A stretch of DNA of 64,000 bases from Coniochaeta sp. PMI_546 (lineage: Eukaryota; Ascomycota; Sordariomycetes; Coniochaetales; Coniochaetaceae), in assembly GCA_021432605.1 (NCBI GenBank), contig MU271148.1, forward strand, positions 1,929,362-1,993,361, written 5' to 3'. The translations under genes and the position numbers were made by a program. Shown one piece after another: positions 10,612 to 22,200 of the stretch. Every line of letters begins with the position of its first letter. Position 1 is the stretch's first letter. Below the pieces are notes generated by a model that searched no databases, had not been told where the DNA came from, and saw nothing but the letters and a program-made list of their open reading frames with translations.

Positions 10612-13600
10612 TCGCTGGGCTCGTATCGTCACACCATGTGCCGGAGAGCGGACGTGAAATCCGGACCTCTTGCGATGTAGGCGTGTAAGTCAGTCTTTCA
10701 ACATGGCTGGCTGAAGTCTTGTTGTAGCATAGACAAGCGAACTTTTACGCGAAGTAGACTTTCAAGACAATGCTGCCACCAACCACACAGCACATGTGAT
10801 TCGTCGGACGAATTCAGGGTCTCGACGCTCGATATCGAGAAGGCATTCCTCCTTCCGGAACAGGGCCCTGAGCTGGACTGAGACATGGCTGATGAAATCG
10901 AAGTTGATACGCCTCCCTACATGATGTGTAGCCGGTTGGCTGCCACGTGCTAGTGCATGCGAGTCTCAGAGTCTGTTTATTGCAAATGAGGAGGCCCCCA
11001 GCTCTCGTACAGCGAAATATCCGCGTTAGGCCTCTGGAATGCAAGCAGAATGCCTCGAGCTACTGAACCATCTGACCGACAGCAAGCATAATCCAGTCGC
11101 CCGGTGGTGGGTCGCCGGCGTGATCCGCACCGCTTCGGAGAAATCCCCTTCCACCGGCGCTCCGCTACCAGGTGTACTGGCATGTCCCAACGCCCTCAGC
11201 AGCAAGTAGAGACAGCCATGTCTCGGATATGGGCAAATAACCAACGGCAAAGTCCCTGGAACGCGGCGTCACCGTGGCCGAGGCAGTTTCCCCCCTCCTG
11301 GCTGATTAAGGGCCACGGCCTTGGCGAGCGCCTTGGAACAGCCTGACTGGTTGCCAGATGCGCCTCGTCGCCCATTTCTACTCGCCTGTAGGTGCCGGCG
11401 AACCATCCCGGCACAACAGCCAAACCACACACCAGTCCACTGGGCGTGAGATGTAACTGTGGCCGAAAGCCATCAAGGCAGAGGCACAAGAAAAAGACTC
11501 ACAAAGAAAAGGTTAGCCAGGGGTAGTGGCATGCTGGCACCAGCTAAGGCTGTCAATAGCAGCATGAATACCTGATTGGGCCACGAGGCGGCCAATCAAA
11601 GCCATTGAAGCTCTTCTCTCCACGGCGAAGCTCCGGGCAAAGACGAAACAAACAGAGGGGAGGATGGGCGGGAGGGAGGCCGAGAGGTGCACTGGAAGGA
11701 ATGAGGGCGGATGAGGCCGCATCTTGTCACCACCCGTGTATGGCTCGCCTTGCTCGCCAATGCACGAATAGCATCTTTGCCTTTTCTGGCGGATCGTCGT
11801 CCAACCTTACCGGCGGATAAGGCTCTCAGCTGGAAAAAGCAAAATCTTTTAGGTAGATAGGTGATTCTCACCGGAACTGTCGTCTCGACATGTGGTCCGA
11901 TTCTGGCCTGATGCGTCGTGGTGGCTGGCACCTTGGAGACCGGTGAGAGGACTCAGTCAGCTAAAGGGCGTCCAGGGCGTGCGGTTTGTTCCACGGCCGC
12001 GCATAGTATGAGGCGTTTTTGTCTTGAAGGTTCGAACCTCCAGTGGGTAATGTGTGATAAGAGTTACGAATCTGCCGTCGATCGACGTGTAAATGCAATG
12101 GAACGAGACCGATCGTGGAAGAACGAAGTCGGGTCGCATTGCAATGATTGCATGCATACACGGGATGGCAGGCACGACACGGCATGAATATGACGACAGC
12201 GGAACCTACCGGGGGAAGACACGGCATACGACATGCAAAGTCTGGTCCGGCCGCGAATCATGAGGATTGTTGGGACTGAGGAAGAACACGACACTATACA
12301 TAGCAGGTCCGGTAATCAATGCAGTCGGTGTCCCTTGTTGTCGTCTTGTTTAGATGGCCCGGCTGAAGTCCATCGTGATTCGTGAATCTGAAATTCGGGA
12401 AGATCATTCAATCTAAAAAAGAATTATCCGACGTATTGGCCATCCCTGTCGATATTGACGCCTTATACGCTTATGTAACGCGGCAGGCGGTGGCTATCAT
12501 TGGCCGAGGGATAGACTCCGGGCAGGGTACCTGAAACACCATGCCGCGGACTACCTTGACCGGTTTTGGTTCTGTCGCGCGCATTTGCTAGACTAGACAG
12601 AGTCTGAGGACGGACTCGAGATTGTGCCTTCATATGTGCTCTGCGTATGATCTCTCGGCTGCTGATAGTAATAACATTTATTCTGCGAGCATGGAACCAG
12701 GGTGCTTTGCCCGACGGACCACTCGAAACACGTCGAGCAAGTCTTTGTCAACAGCAATGAGACAGCGCTCCCAACCGTCCGTCGCCCTTATTGTGGCTAA
12801 CGGCTAACGTGAGATTCTGCCCACACGTCGGATGGAAAGGGCAAGGGCAAGCAGAGAAGATTTTTCAGTTCAACAGCGGATCTTGTTGTCTTTGTCTGAA
12901 ACACTTGTAGGACGAGTAATTTATCATGATGGAGTATAACTATTTCGGTAAGAATGCCAACAAGGGCATCTCTAGCAACCCCGGCAGAAGTAGCCCAGAC
13001 AGGGAAAAACACACAGGACACGGTCTCAGAAGCCCAAGTTTCACCGACGTCATCGGCACGTCTCTCGGGTCCTCAGTCATGTGGTTCGACATCTGCACCG
13101 ACAGTCGCACGGTTGAATGAAGGAGAAAAATTTCTATCTCGTCAAGTGGTGAAGTTTGTGACCGCGATGGCACAATCGAGGAGTCGTCCCATACGTGGCT
13201 CCATGCCCCCATTTCTCAGCGCCAAGTGTGGTGAGATGGCCTTACTATCCCAAGGATATCCACGGAAATATGACTCTTGGAAGGGGGCCTGCGACTGACA
13301 GTGGGGGACATTCTGAAATTCTCAGAGACAAGTATGACTCCGACAGCGCAATTCGTCACCTGGATGGTTCCATCTCTCGCAAATGCCCTCGATCTTGTCC
13401 AAAGCTGTGATTACGACTCCCCTTCGACGATGGGGTTATGACTCCATGGCATTGTTTGTTTCTTCATTCTTCCAATGACAAGAACCCGCCCCTCTTGCTG
13501 AAACACATTCCCCTCACTGCTCCGTAACTAACATTGGCGGCTCGTTATTGTTCGTTGTCAGATTCTGGAGATGGAATGTGTGGACAGTGGCCTAAATTAC

Positions 13601-15789
13601 GTACAGAGCCTTTGCGACAGCGAATTACAGCGGCCCGTCTACAGCACGTTGCAAAGATTCTAGGTTGTTCCTTGACATATTGACATATTACAGTGGTCAA
13701 ACACTCAACACCAGTCTCACAACTTTTATGCAGTCATACACGTGGATTGGAATTATCCATGAGGCCCTTCACAACACTACACGTGTACGCCCGGAAGCCC
13801 ACAAGGTGTCCACTAGCCAAGGACAACCAGCCGGATGTTGACGGCTATGAACGGCGTAAACATGTCCAAACGTGTATTCTCATTAAGCTGAATCCAGTGC
13901 ATTGGGCCGTGAAAAGTGTTGATTGCAGCTAATAACGTCTTCAATGGAGTGGAAAATTTTTCACTGTCCTCCCTGCTGCCACTATTATCGTCGGGCCCCT
14001 TAGACATAGTGTACAACCGTTGCAACACTTGTAGCACACCTCCCCACCTGTAGGGCACGCCATCAGGGCAGCTCCGGGCACCGTTCCATTCCGCAGTGGC
14101 GAGTTCGCCTCTCGTTGGACGCTAGCATTGGGACGAAAGGTTAAGGTGAACCTTGTTCCTGTCCAACACTTGTTACGTACCTGTCTTTATGTCTTCTCGC
14201 CTCCTCTCCGCACTAGCTAGCCTAAGCGAGGGGAAGGTGAATGCTCCAGTCCGCGACGACGAGCTATTACTCAAGAGAAACTGACAAATCTGCGGGGAGT
14301 GGACGGGGAGATGGAGTTTTCCCCAGACTCTCGCCAAAATAAAGCAAAGAACGTATGCTACATACAATGGACCAGTGCGGAATTCGCCAACTCGAGATTC
14401 AGAGAGAGGAAGAGCCGGAGCCGAAGCGGACTTTCGCTCTAATAAGCCGGGCGTTGACGGCGGAGTCTGGAGAGGCCGAACCGATCTCTTTTCGGGACAC
14501 GAACTAACTGCAGTAAGGTAGCCAATTTGACCATTTGGCGGCCAATGCCCCAATAGAGGGCATGGAGGTACCGAATTGCCTATCTTATCAATAATGTGTG
14601 TGTGTGTACACAGTAATACGTGCAGTTGCGTGTTCAGAACCCGTGCACTAGGGTACCACGAACTGGCAAGCGGCTTGCAACGGCGCCGCCTGTCTGGACC
14701 GACCGCGGTAAGGGGCCGCACGGCACTCCGATGTAGGAAATTTTCTCGCTCGATCTATCCCTTACCAGTATCCGTACCAGTAGGCCACTACAGTGGCAGA
14801 TAGCCAGGGGGTCGGATGCTGACAATTGAAGCATTCCACCGTCAGATCAGGGACCAAATGGTATCGCGCCTCCCCGGAATGCAGGTGTGGCTATTAAGGT
14901 TTTCGAAGCAAGTGCGGGTGGCTCCGGTCTAGAACAACGCCATGTAAGGCTGCTCGTTGTGCTTGAAGATTTGTGCATGTCTAAGATCACGGTATCCATT
15001 GGATAGCAAAGAAGAACTTTGTCTGTGTGAGGTGTAGGAACTCGTTTTTTCATTGCAAGTCTGTTTGGAGGCAGACTTTCCAGCAGTCATGTGTCTGCCT
15101 GGATCCAAGTAGCTATCAAAATATTCCCTCCGAGCTCCTTCCCGGGAGGCAAGTGTTGTGTTGATGTAGTACACTTCTCCCAAGGCATCGGATGTGTCCC
15201 AGACTTCCGTAGTCCACCCCTCTGATCGTGAATCATCCATCAAATCCGACTCGATGGCGTGTCGCTACACGCCCAAAGAGTAATGCCATAGTTCCAACGC
15301 CAAAACCATATCCAATGACCGCCGGCAGGCGTGCTCGGACGATACCGCTAAGCGCCCAGCCCAATGATTGCTATATCCAAGCGAACCCTCCGCGGATGCA
15401 TGCATCTAGCAAACGACATATGACAATGGTGTATCAGGGGCAAAATAGCGCTTGAGCCACTTCCTGGTTGACCCAAATCATGCGCCTTTCGCAGAAAGCC
15501 AATAAGTGAAAATCCATGACCTTGTTCCCGCGGTAACCGAACTTTTTATAATGCTGTGCTCCGTCTTATGCCTTTTTTTGATACAACAAATTGGAAGGAA
15601 ATACAGCCCAAGAGTGAACAAGTTGGTAAGAGTTAAACGAGATAGAAGAGAAGAAACAATGTAAAGGAATAGGAGTGAGTCGTGTGTCTCGCATCTAACA
15701 GACATGGCTGATTGAGATGGGGTATTATTCGTAAGAGCCGTGTTTTAAGGCGCAAAGCAGTTTGTGTGGAGTTATTGGTGGAAGGCGGC
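10612..15789. other. Gene-free region, about 5.2 kb
   Basis: No open frame here has family resemblance or a convincing intron structure. The longest, 14173-14721 (-, 182 codons), is Ser/Arg/Pro-rich without coding character. There is a TG microsatellite at 14595-14607. The GGTTCGAACC at about 12029 resembles a tRNA B-box but has no A-box partner. GC content appears moderate and not AT-biased as expected of heavily mutated repeats. Confidence 0.5.
14595..14607. repeat. TG dinucleotide microsatellite
   Basis: Six TG units plus a T, followed by ACACAG, in intergenic DNA. Confidence 0.8.
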
Positions 15790-16236
15790 TCAATATGAGC
15801 GCCTGCGTTGCAGCCTGACGGACTCGAAGGAGCGAGCATATGCTCGGAGCTCCCGAGTGGTCTTCTCAGACAACTGAGAGTCGGTTGACGATGTGCTCTT
15901 CATCGAGCAGAGGCTCGAGTGCGAGTTGGAAGGGCTGAGTGGTTTGGGTGCGAGCGCACCGCCAGTGCTCTGGGACCGTTGTGACGAGCCGTATGGTTGA
16001 GCATTCCTGAAGTCATACGCTGGAGTCAAGTATAATGGTCGGCTTGTCGTCGTTGGCTTTGAGAATGTCCATTGGTAGGACGAAGCATGGTCATCAAGAC
16101 TTGGTGAACTTTGCCCGGAGCTGGGTGTTGACGTCTTTTCGTAGTCAGCCAGACGGCATGACTCTGAGCAGTATGTAGTGCCGTCTGTCTGCTTATCGCA
16201 GGCAAGGCAAAACTGATGGGTCCAGTCAAGAGACAT
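15790..16236 (-). CDS. Ecl1-like short stress/life-span regulatory protein
   Basis: A single exon of 148 codons plus stop, ATG at 16236. The N-terminus, MSLDWTHQFCLACDKQTDG followed by TYCSESCRLADYEK, is the conserved fungal life-span regulatory factor (Ecl1) signature. It has four cysteines in CxxC...CxxxC arrangement that probably bind zinc. In fission yeast, members of this family lengthen chronological life span and are induced by nutrient or oxidative stress; carrying that over here is inference. The rest is Ser/Thr/Pro-rich and probably disordered, ending in a basic segment (SVRLQRRRSY). The gene stands alone in an otherwise empty 18-kb tract, with about 12 kb of open sequence upstream, which would suit complex regulation. 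Family assignment rests on the N-terminal 35 residues. Confidence 0.85.
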   Translation of the reverse strand: MSLDWTHQFCLACDKQTDGTTYCSESCRLADYEKTSTPSSGQSSPSLDDHASSYQWTFSKPTTTSRPLYLTPAYDFRNAQPYGSSQRSQSTGGALAPKPLSPSNSHSSLCSMKSTSSTDSQLSEKTTRELRAYARSFESVRLQRRRSY

Positions 16237-19200
16237 ATTGAGGTAGCGTCGTGTAGGCTGGTACGCTTGGGGGTAGGCGACTGGTGATCTATCGAGTCTG
16301 ACAGCCTCGAGTTGAGCCGTTGAGCGAGGACGGACAGACGAATGGGGGTGACTGGGAGCTGGAGGAGCTTTATGCAGGAGAGGAAAGATTGACTCTTATG
16401 CTCGGGTTGTTGTAGCTTTGATGAGCACAGGTCCACGTCCAGCAACGAAGTTGTTATCGAGGTATGAAAGTGTCAGCTTGAAGGCAATGGGGGACGATGA
16501 GAAACAGGGTCCTGGTCTATTATGTATTTTCCTCGATTGTGCTGTGAAGCACAGGCAGAGAGGCAAGAGTACATGGCGGACCACGCTAGACAGGCCAAGG
16601 GTGAGGCAGAGACCCGATGACCAGCCCAGGGTCCCCAGTTCAAGGCAGGGGTGTCTCATTCGTGTGAGTGGGTCTCAACACTGGACAGGCGCTACGCTCT
16701 GTTTGGCATAGCGCTGCTGGGCCAGGAAATGGTCAGAGCAGGGGTGAGGGGTTCTGAAAAATTCTTCTCTCCAGCAGGTGGGCGTGGGGTTATGCATGGC
16801 CTGATGAGCCTGATGGTGGCTCCAAGTGGTGTGAAGTGTTTCGAGGAAGGCGCAATCTGGATCCTCAGGTGGGCGTCTGGTCTGCTGCAGCTTTCATGCA
16901 GGCCAACAAGGTGGACAGCCTGAAGCCCTCTCTTGCCTGTTTTGTCAGGCTCCCAACTCGCTCATTCCATTTGCCTGTCCATTGAACTTTCGCCGGTGCC
17001 CACTTTTCTCTCGTCGTGCGTGGCCTGTTTCTCTCCCTGCGTCTGCTCATCTCGCAATCGTCCGGTGAGTCGATCGAAAAAAAAAAATACCTTAGTTTTG
17101 TTCGCTTGTTTTTGCATGAAGCGTTTTATTTAGGCAAGATATCGTTCGGCGTCCCCTTGGCCAGACCAGGCTTATGTTTCGATAATTGAAAAGAAAATTT
17201 CTGCAGCACCAGGGTACTGTGTATTCAAACCAACTTCATCCACTGAGCTCCTCAGGTTCATGTCTATCTATGTTCGTTCTTGTGTAGAGGCCATTGTTGG
17301 TTTCAGTCGACGTCTCCTTTGACGCTGACTGGTAAGCCGTCCCTTCTTTCCTGCCGTCTGCAATAACATCATGCACTCGAGGACTATCACTGGCCCGCGT
17401 GGGGGTTTGGCGACGAGATAGTCGACAGGTCATTGCAGTCAGTGTATCATTTTCCTGGTTCAAGACTACATATTGCCACGGTCCGGCTTGTGTGAAGACC
17501 GACTGTGATATCGTGAGTGGAGTTTCACCCACCGTGGACCAACAACGCCAGACTACTGTATTAGCGAGGGTTGCGGATAGGCGAACTGCAGTGCAACGTG
17601 CTGGCTTGACAGCGACCAAAGACAACCCACCACTGCAGTAACAGGTCCGAACTGGGCCAGCGACCGACGCAGCAGCACACGTCTTCAGGCACCCTATCTC
17701 TTTGGAGACCCAAGTTTCGCTTTCTGCCGGCCAGTTCAAGGTCATGTTCATTGGCTGGTCATAAAAACGACGACGTGAGCCCAATACAGCTAGCTGGCGT
17801 TATCTGGGTACCACAATGGGCGGGAATAACGCCCAGAATGCAGAGTCTTATATCACGATTGCAAGCAGGATGTCTTTCAATATATGATGCATAGTTGTGC
17901 AGGTCCTCTTGTACGTACCTGGCATCAAATGCACTTGGTGCCAACCTCTTTGCCTCTCAACGCTTATAGTACGTGCCCTCCTCTCATGCTGCCAGTTGCG
18001 TTTCCTTGTTTGATTGCCCAGACGCTATGTCGTGTGCGAACTTGGGGCCAAAGCCAACCACTGTCACTGATCGCGATCTGCCTCTTATAGTGTAGTGTAC
18101 AGTATATCATTCTTGATGTTTCGAGACTGGAGTCAGCGGAGCACCCGGGCAGGAGCGGTCCGTTGAGAGACGGGTCTCCGTATTCGGGGTCACTCTGTTA
18201 GCGACGGGAATACCCTCCCTTCTCGGCCAACGGGGATTCAAGCGCGGAACCCTCGTGGAGACAAAAAGATCTTATCACTGTCCTTGTGCCAGCCAGCCAG
18301 CCAGCCAGCGTCGTGCCACTTCAGCGGCTTCCCCAGCTTGAGCCCCACCTCATTTTCCCCGCTAAAACGCACGAATCGTTTGCCATTTTCTCGCAGCCAT
18401 GCACAGGTTATCGCGGCCGCTATCCCCTTTTCGTTTCTGCCCGCAGGACCTTGCATTTGTTGCAGAACTCGGAGCAAATCAACGTGGCAGGTTTGCCCCC
18501 GCGATGCACTACAGGCTACTTTTCGAGGGCGTGCGAAGATGTGCAACGATACGTACCTCGGGATCCGTCGTCACTATTGCAACACCTTGGATGCATCTTT
18601 ACTGCATAGTAAAACACGGAAACTTGCAGCATATTCAAGGGTATAATAACGTGCGTCATAATCGACTTGTTTTACAGTGCAGTACCACCTCCGCGACTTG
18701 TTACCATACAGATTTATGGTTCTTTCGGCGGGCAAAGATGGGAATGTGAGACATTACGGCCCACCGTTTTTTTCGCACATCTACTGCTTGTCGCTGCTGT
18801 GGGAGACACATCCGCCTGGCAAATATCCCAGTTTGCGAGACGTAGCGAAACTCACGGCGGACTGATAGTTTCAAGCGGTAACGATCTACGCATTATCTTG
18901 CAAGACTGTCAAGCACCCCGCAGCAACTGGTCTGGTGGTGCAGGGCAGTGCTCCCAGATACGCGAGCTTTTACACACGCGGACATGCGGCACTCAGGACG
19001 ATCGTCCTCATGCCAACTAGCTTCGTCGTTACATCCGGGCTATGTTGCTCTCTGGTTGGGTTATGGCGAGTCCTACCAGGGGCAAGCTTGGCGATTGCTG
19101 AACCTCCAAAGGCGACACGCTCCGTTGCAAAGATTGACATGATATTGGCTCTTATCGGAGACACAGGATGACACCGGGAGTCATGCCATCTCTTTTCCCC

Positions 19201-22200
19201 CCAGCGATTTGGAACAAATGACATACACAAGCAGCTGATTTGAGTTGGCACGGCTTACATGAGATGTTTGGCAGCAATGCGCAACGGGTAAGTCGCTTGG
19301 TATGAAGGGACGTCGATGACCGTGAGAAGATAATATGCGACCATCGAACGCCCAGTGCGGCTGTGATCAGAATCAAGCGAGCGGACGGATTCTTCGGCAA
19401 GCGCATATCGAGCACCGCACAACCCATGTAGGCCATGTCGATCTTTGGCTTGTTCTTCTGAAGCTGGAGCTGAGTCCATCTCACGGGAGGGCTGCACAGC
19501 CAGGCAGATAAGATACACGGCACGGCGTCGGAACGCTGGACTCGGCACAATCAAGTCCCGGGATTGCGAATCACTCAGGGTCAACAGCCTTTCAGGTCCC
19601 TGATCGATATTGGTCAGCCTGCAATGACAGACAACCCTGCGACTGTCAATTTTTGAGAGGCCGGGTCGCGTCAGAGGATGACTGTCAAAGATCAATCCTC
19701 AGATTCATCGCCATATTGCGAATAGGTGCAAAGAGGCCCCGTAATGCCAGCCCACGAGGGACCACGACCGCTTTTGGAAGGCTGACTTCGGACTGCACTT
19801 TGGAATTAGGACTCAACACCAACGGCTCTCTGCCTTGCATGAGACTCAATAAGCAGTCAAATCGACCCACAGCAGACCTTCTGACCCCAGCCTACCATCC
19901 TAGAATGGGTCAAAATCTGAAATTGTGACCTGCGGCCTCGTCAGCTGGTGGATCACGAATACCTACACTACCACAGTACCCATCCCACAAATGCTACCAG
20001 AAATGTTCATAGCACAGTACACAGAGTCGAGCTGGGTTTGGTGTGGCTAGCAAGCCATACCCAAGCCGCGTTGTATTTTTATCACGAGCGTGCCACCATA
20101 TCTCCAACTGGACTAGTGGAGGTGTATCCCGGTTTTATGCCCGGTACCACCCTTCCAAGTTACCACCAGTAAGTGTAGTCACTGTGGATTTGGCGCGGCG
20201 TGATCGGGTGTTCCTGCATCTGCCAGGCAGATGGAACACCTTCTGTCGTCGCAAATTATACGGTTTGAGAATATCATTGCTGTGAGACGGTGGATTTCTA
20301 CACTAAACGTCATGATCTGGTCAGCTTCGCTGTAACGGGCTTTTGTGTGCTCCTGTCATCAATCACATTTCTCAGATGATGGCGCTGCATCGAGTTGGCA
20401 TAGCGCTGAATCGAGCTCGACACACAGACCAAGAGGCTAAAGAGTACTGGCGATACAAGGTTGACTCGTGATTGGTTCGAAGTGCGAACTCGTCATTCAA
20501 GCGTGGAAATCCCCGCTAAGCGTCAGGCTTGGCTTTGTGTCCAGCCAAAACAACCTTGGGGAAGTGGATACCGGCTGGAGATTGCCCCCACGCTGAATTT
20601 TACTGCCGAACCTGCTCTAAACCGCAATCAGTCATGGTGCCGTGAGAATAGACCACAGTGAGCTGGACGGTCCTCATCACGCTGGCTGGAGGACATTTCA
20701 TCCTTTCAAGGCGAGTTGCTTGATCGTTACGAAGACGGTACACTTCCTTCTACTCAACACGACAACTACACATATTCGTGTTGATTCAATCACCCTGGCA
20801 GAAGTGGCACTTCTCTGTCCCAGATCCTTGTTTCGGCTTTCAAACCACGGACCTTCAAAGGCTTGGCTCGGGCTGCTAGTTGACGCTAACCTATCTTATG
20901 TCTAGCACATCTGCAGTCAGCGGCCCTGGATCTCAGGTGGATTGGAAAAGGTGCACGGGCAGGACGGGCTAGACGATCCCCCTGTACTCTATGTGCAGGG
21001 GCAGGTCCTCACCGGCCGTAAGTTTGCACACGTCCTGGCGAGACGAGACTGGGGATGACTTGGCAACTATCCAGTATACATATCAAGGCGGCTGATTTGC
21101 GCTCCAGCAACCCATACCAGCTGGCGAACCGACCACAATCTCGATTTGAATGATTCACAGACCGGCGACTCGCTAGGCTGAGAGCTGGGTCTGTCGTCTG
21201 CGGCCTCTATCGAAGAGGTCCTGAAGCAATCTCGACTATGTGCGTTACGACGCTCGAACTTACTTGCCTATAATACAGCCATTATTGTGACGCTAATAGT
21301 ATGCGAGGGACAGTCCCTCCCTCCCGCTTTGCATCTTTCTCCATATGTGTACATACTGTAGTGTACATGCAGATTTTCGGTTTAGTGCACAATCTCAGGA
21401 GACCGCCATGAAAAGATTTATGTGAAAGGTCTTGCGCAACCGTCGCTGTTGTCGCATTGGCGGTTTGACTCCATTACCACAGCTGATGCTAATACTGGCC
21501 GTTTTACGGAAGGTTACCTGGCCACTTGCAAATCCTTGTGACCTCGAGGTTCAGCAACAGTCATCCTGAAAGGCGCCGCATTGGTTGGGCGTAGCTCCTA
21601 ACAAGAATTACTTTGACGCCGGCTGTTTTTGATATGTTTTCACAACGAAGTGGTCACCTTGTAGCCCCAGGCTTCAAAGCCATGAACGGATACACCTTGA
21701 GCTCAACTTTTTTTTTTATGCGCCCTGTCGAGCTCTACCCCCTGCCGATGCTGTTTTGATTTCTTTCGAGGTTGCCATTGGCCAGTATTGCCAGGCAGGG
21801 AGTAGTTTGAGGGCACAGCAGGGGATCATCCACAAAAACCGAGGCCTGGGGCTATCGTGTATAAATACACGTGTACCGTGGTTAGAATGAAAAGAACGAA
21901 AATCAGACATGGTCAACGTGACTATCCTTACTGAGTATGCCACACGATCGACATTTACATTATGACCTAGTCTAGTGTACACTTTCGTGTACTGCGCACC
22001 AATGCTAGTGTACATCCTGCAACAGAACGCCAAAGGAGATGACAGAAGATTTTTGAGACCTGGATGCAACCCTCGTCAGCATGGCGCTTCTACCCTCCTG
22101 GAATCGTGCCAACCGCCAGTTTGATGACCGCCTGACCTCTTGGAGCCAAGCTTCAAACGTTTTACGTATTCGCGCCTGCGCTATACCCTGTAGCTTGAGC

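Noticed and set aside
12026-12042. tRNA B-box-like GGTTCGAACC
   Set aside because: No A-box or cloverleaf partner at the right distance on either strand; the word is a palindrome likely to occur by chance.
14173-14721. 182-codon minus-strand frame
   Set aside because: Low-complexity Ser/Arg/Pro composition without bias or recognisable motif; overlapping frames exist on the other strand.
17236-17784. 182-codon minus-strand frame
   Set aside because: No family resemblance, and a sister frame on the plus strand is equally open; consistent with chance.
19255-19695. 146-codon minus-strand frame in the gene-empty tract
   Set aside because: No motif, no codon preference and no flanking exons.
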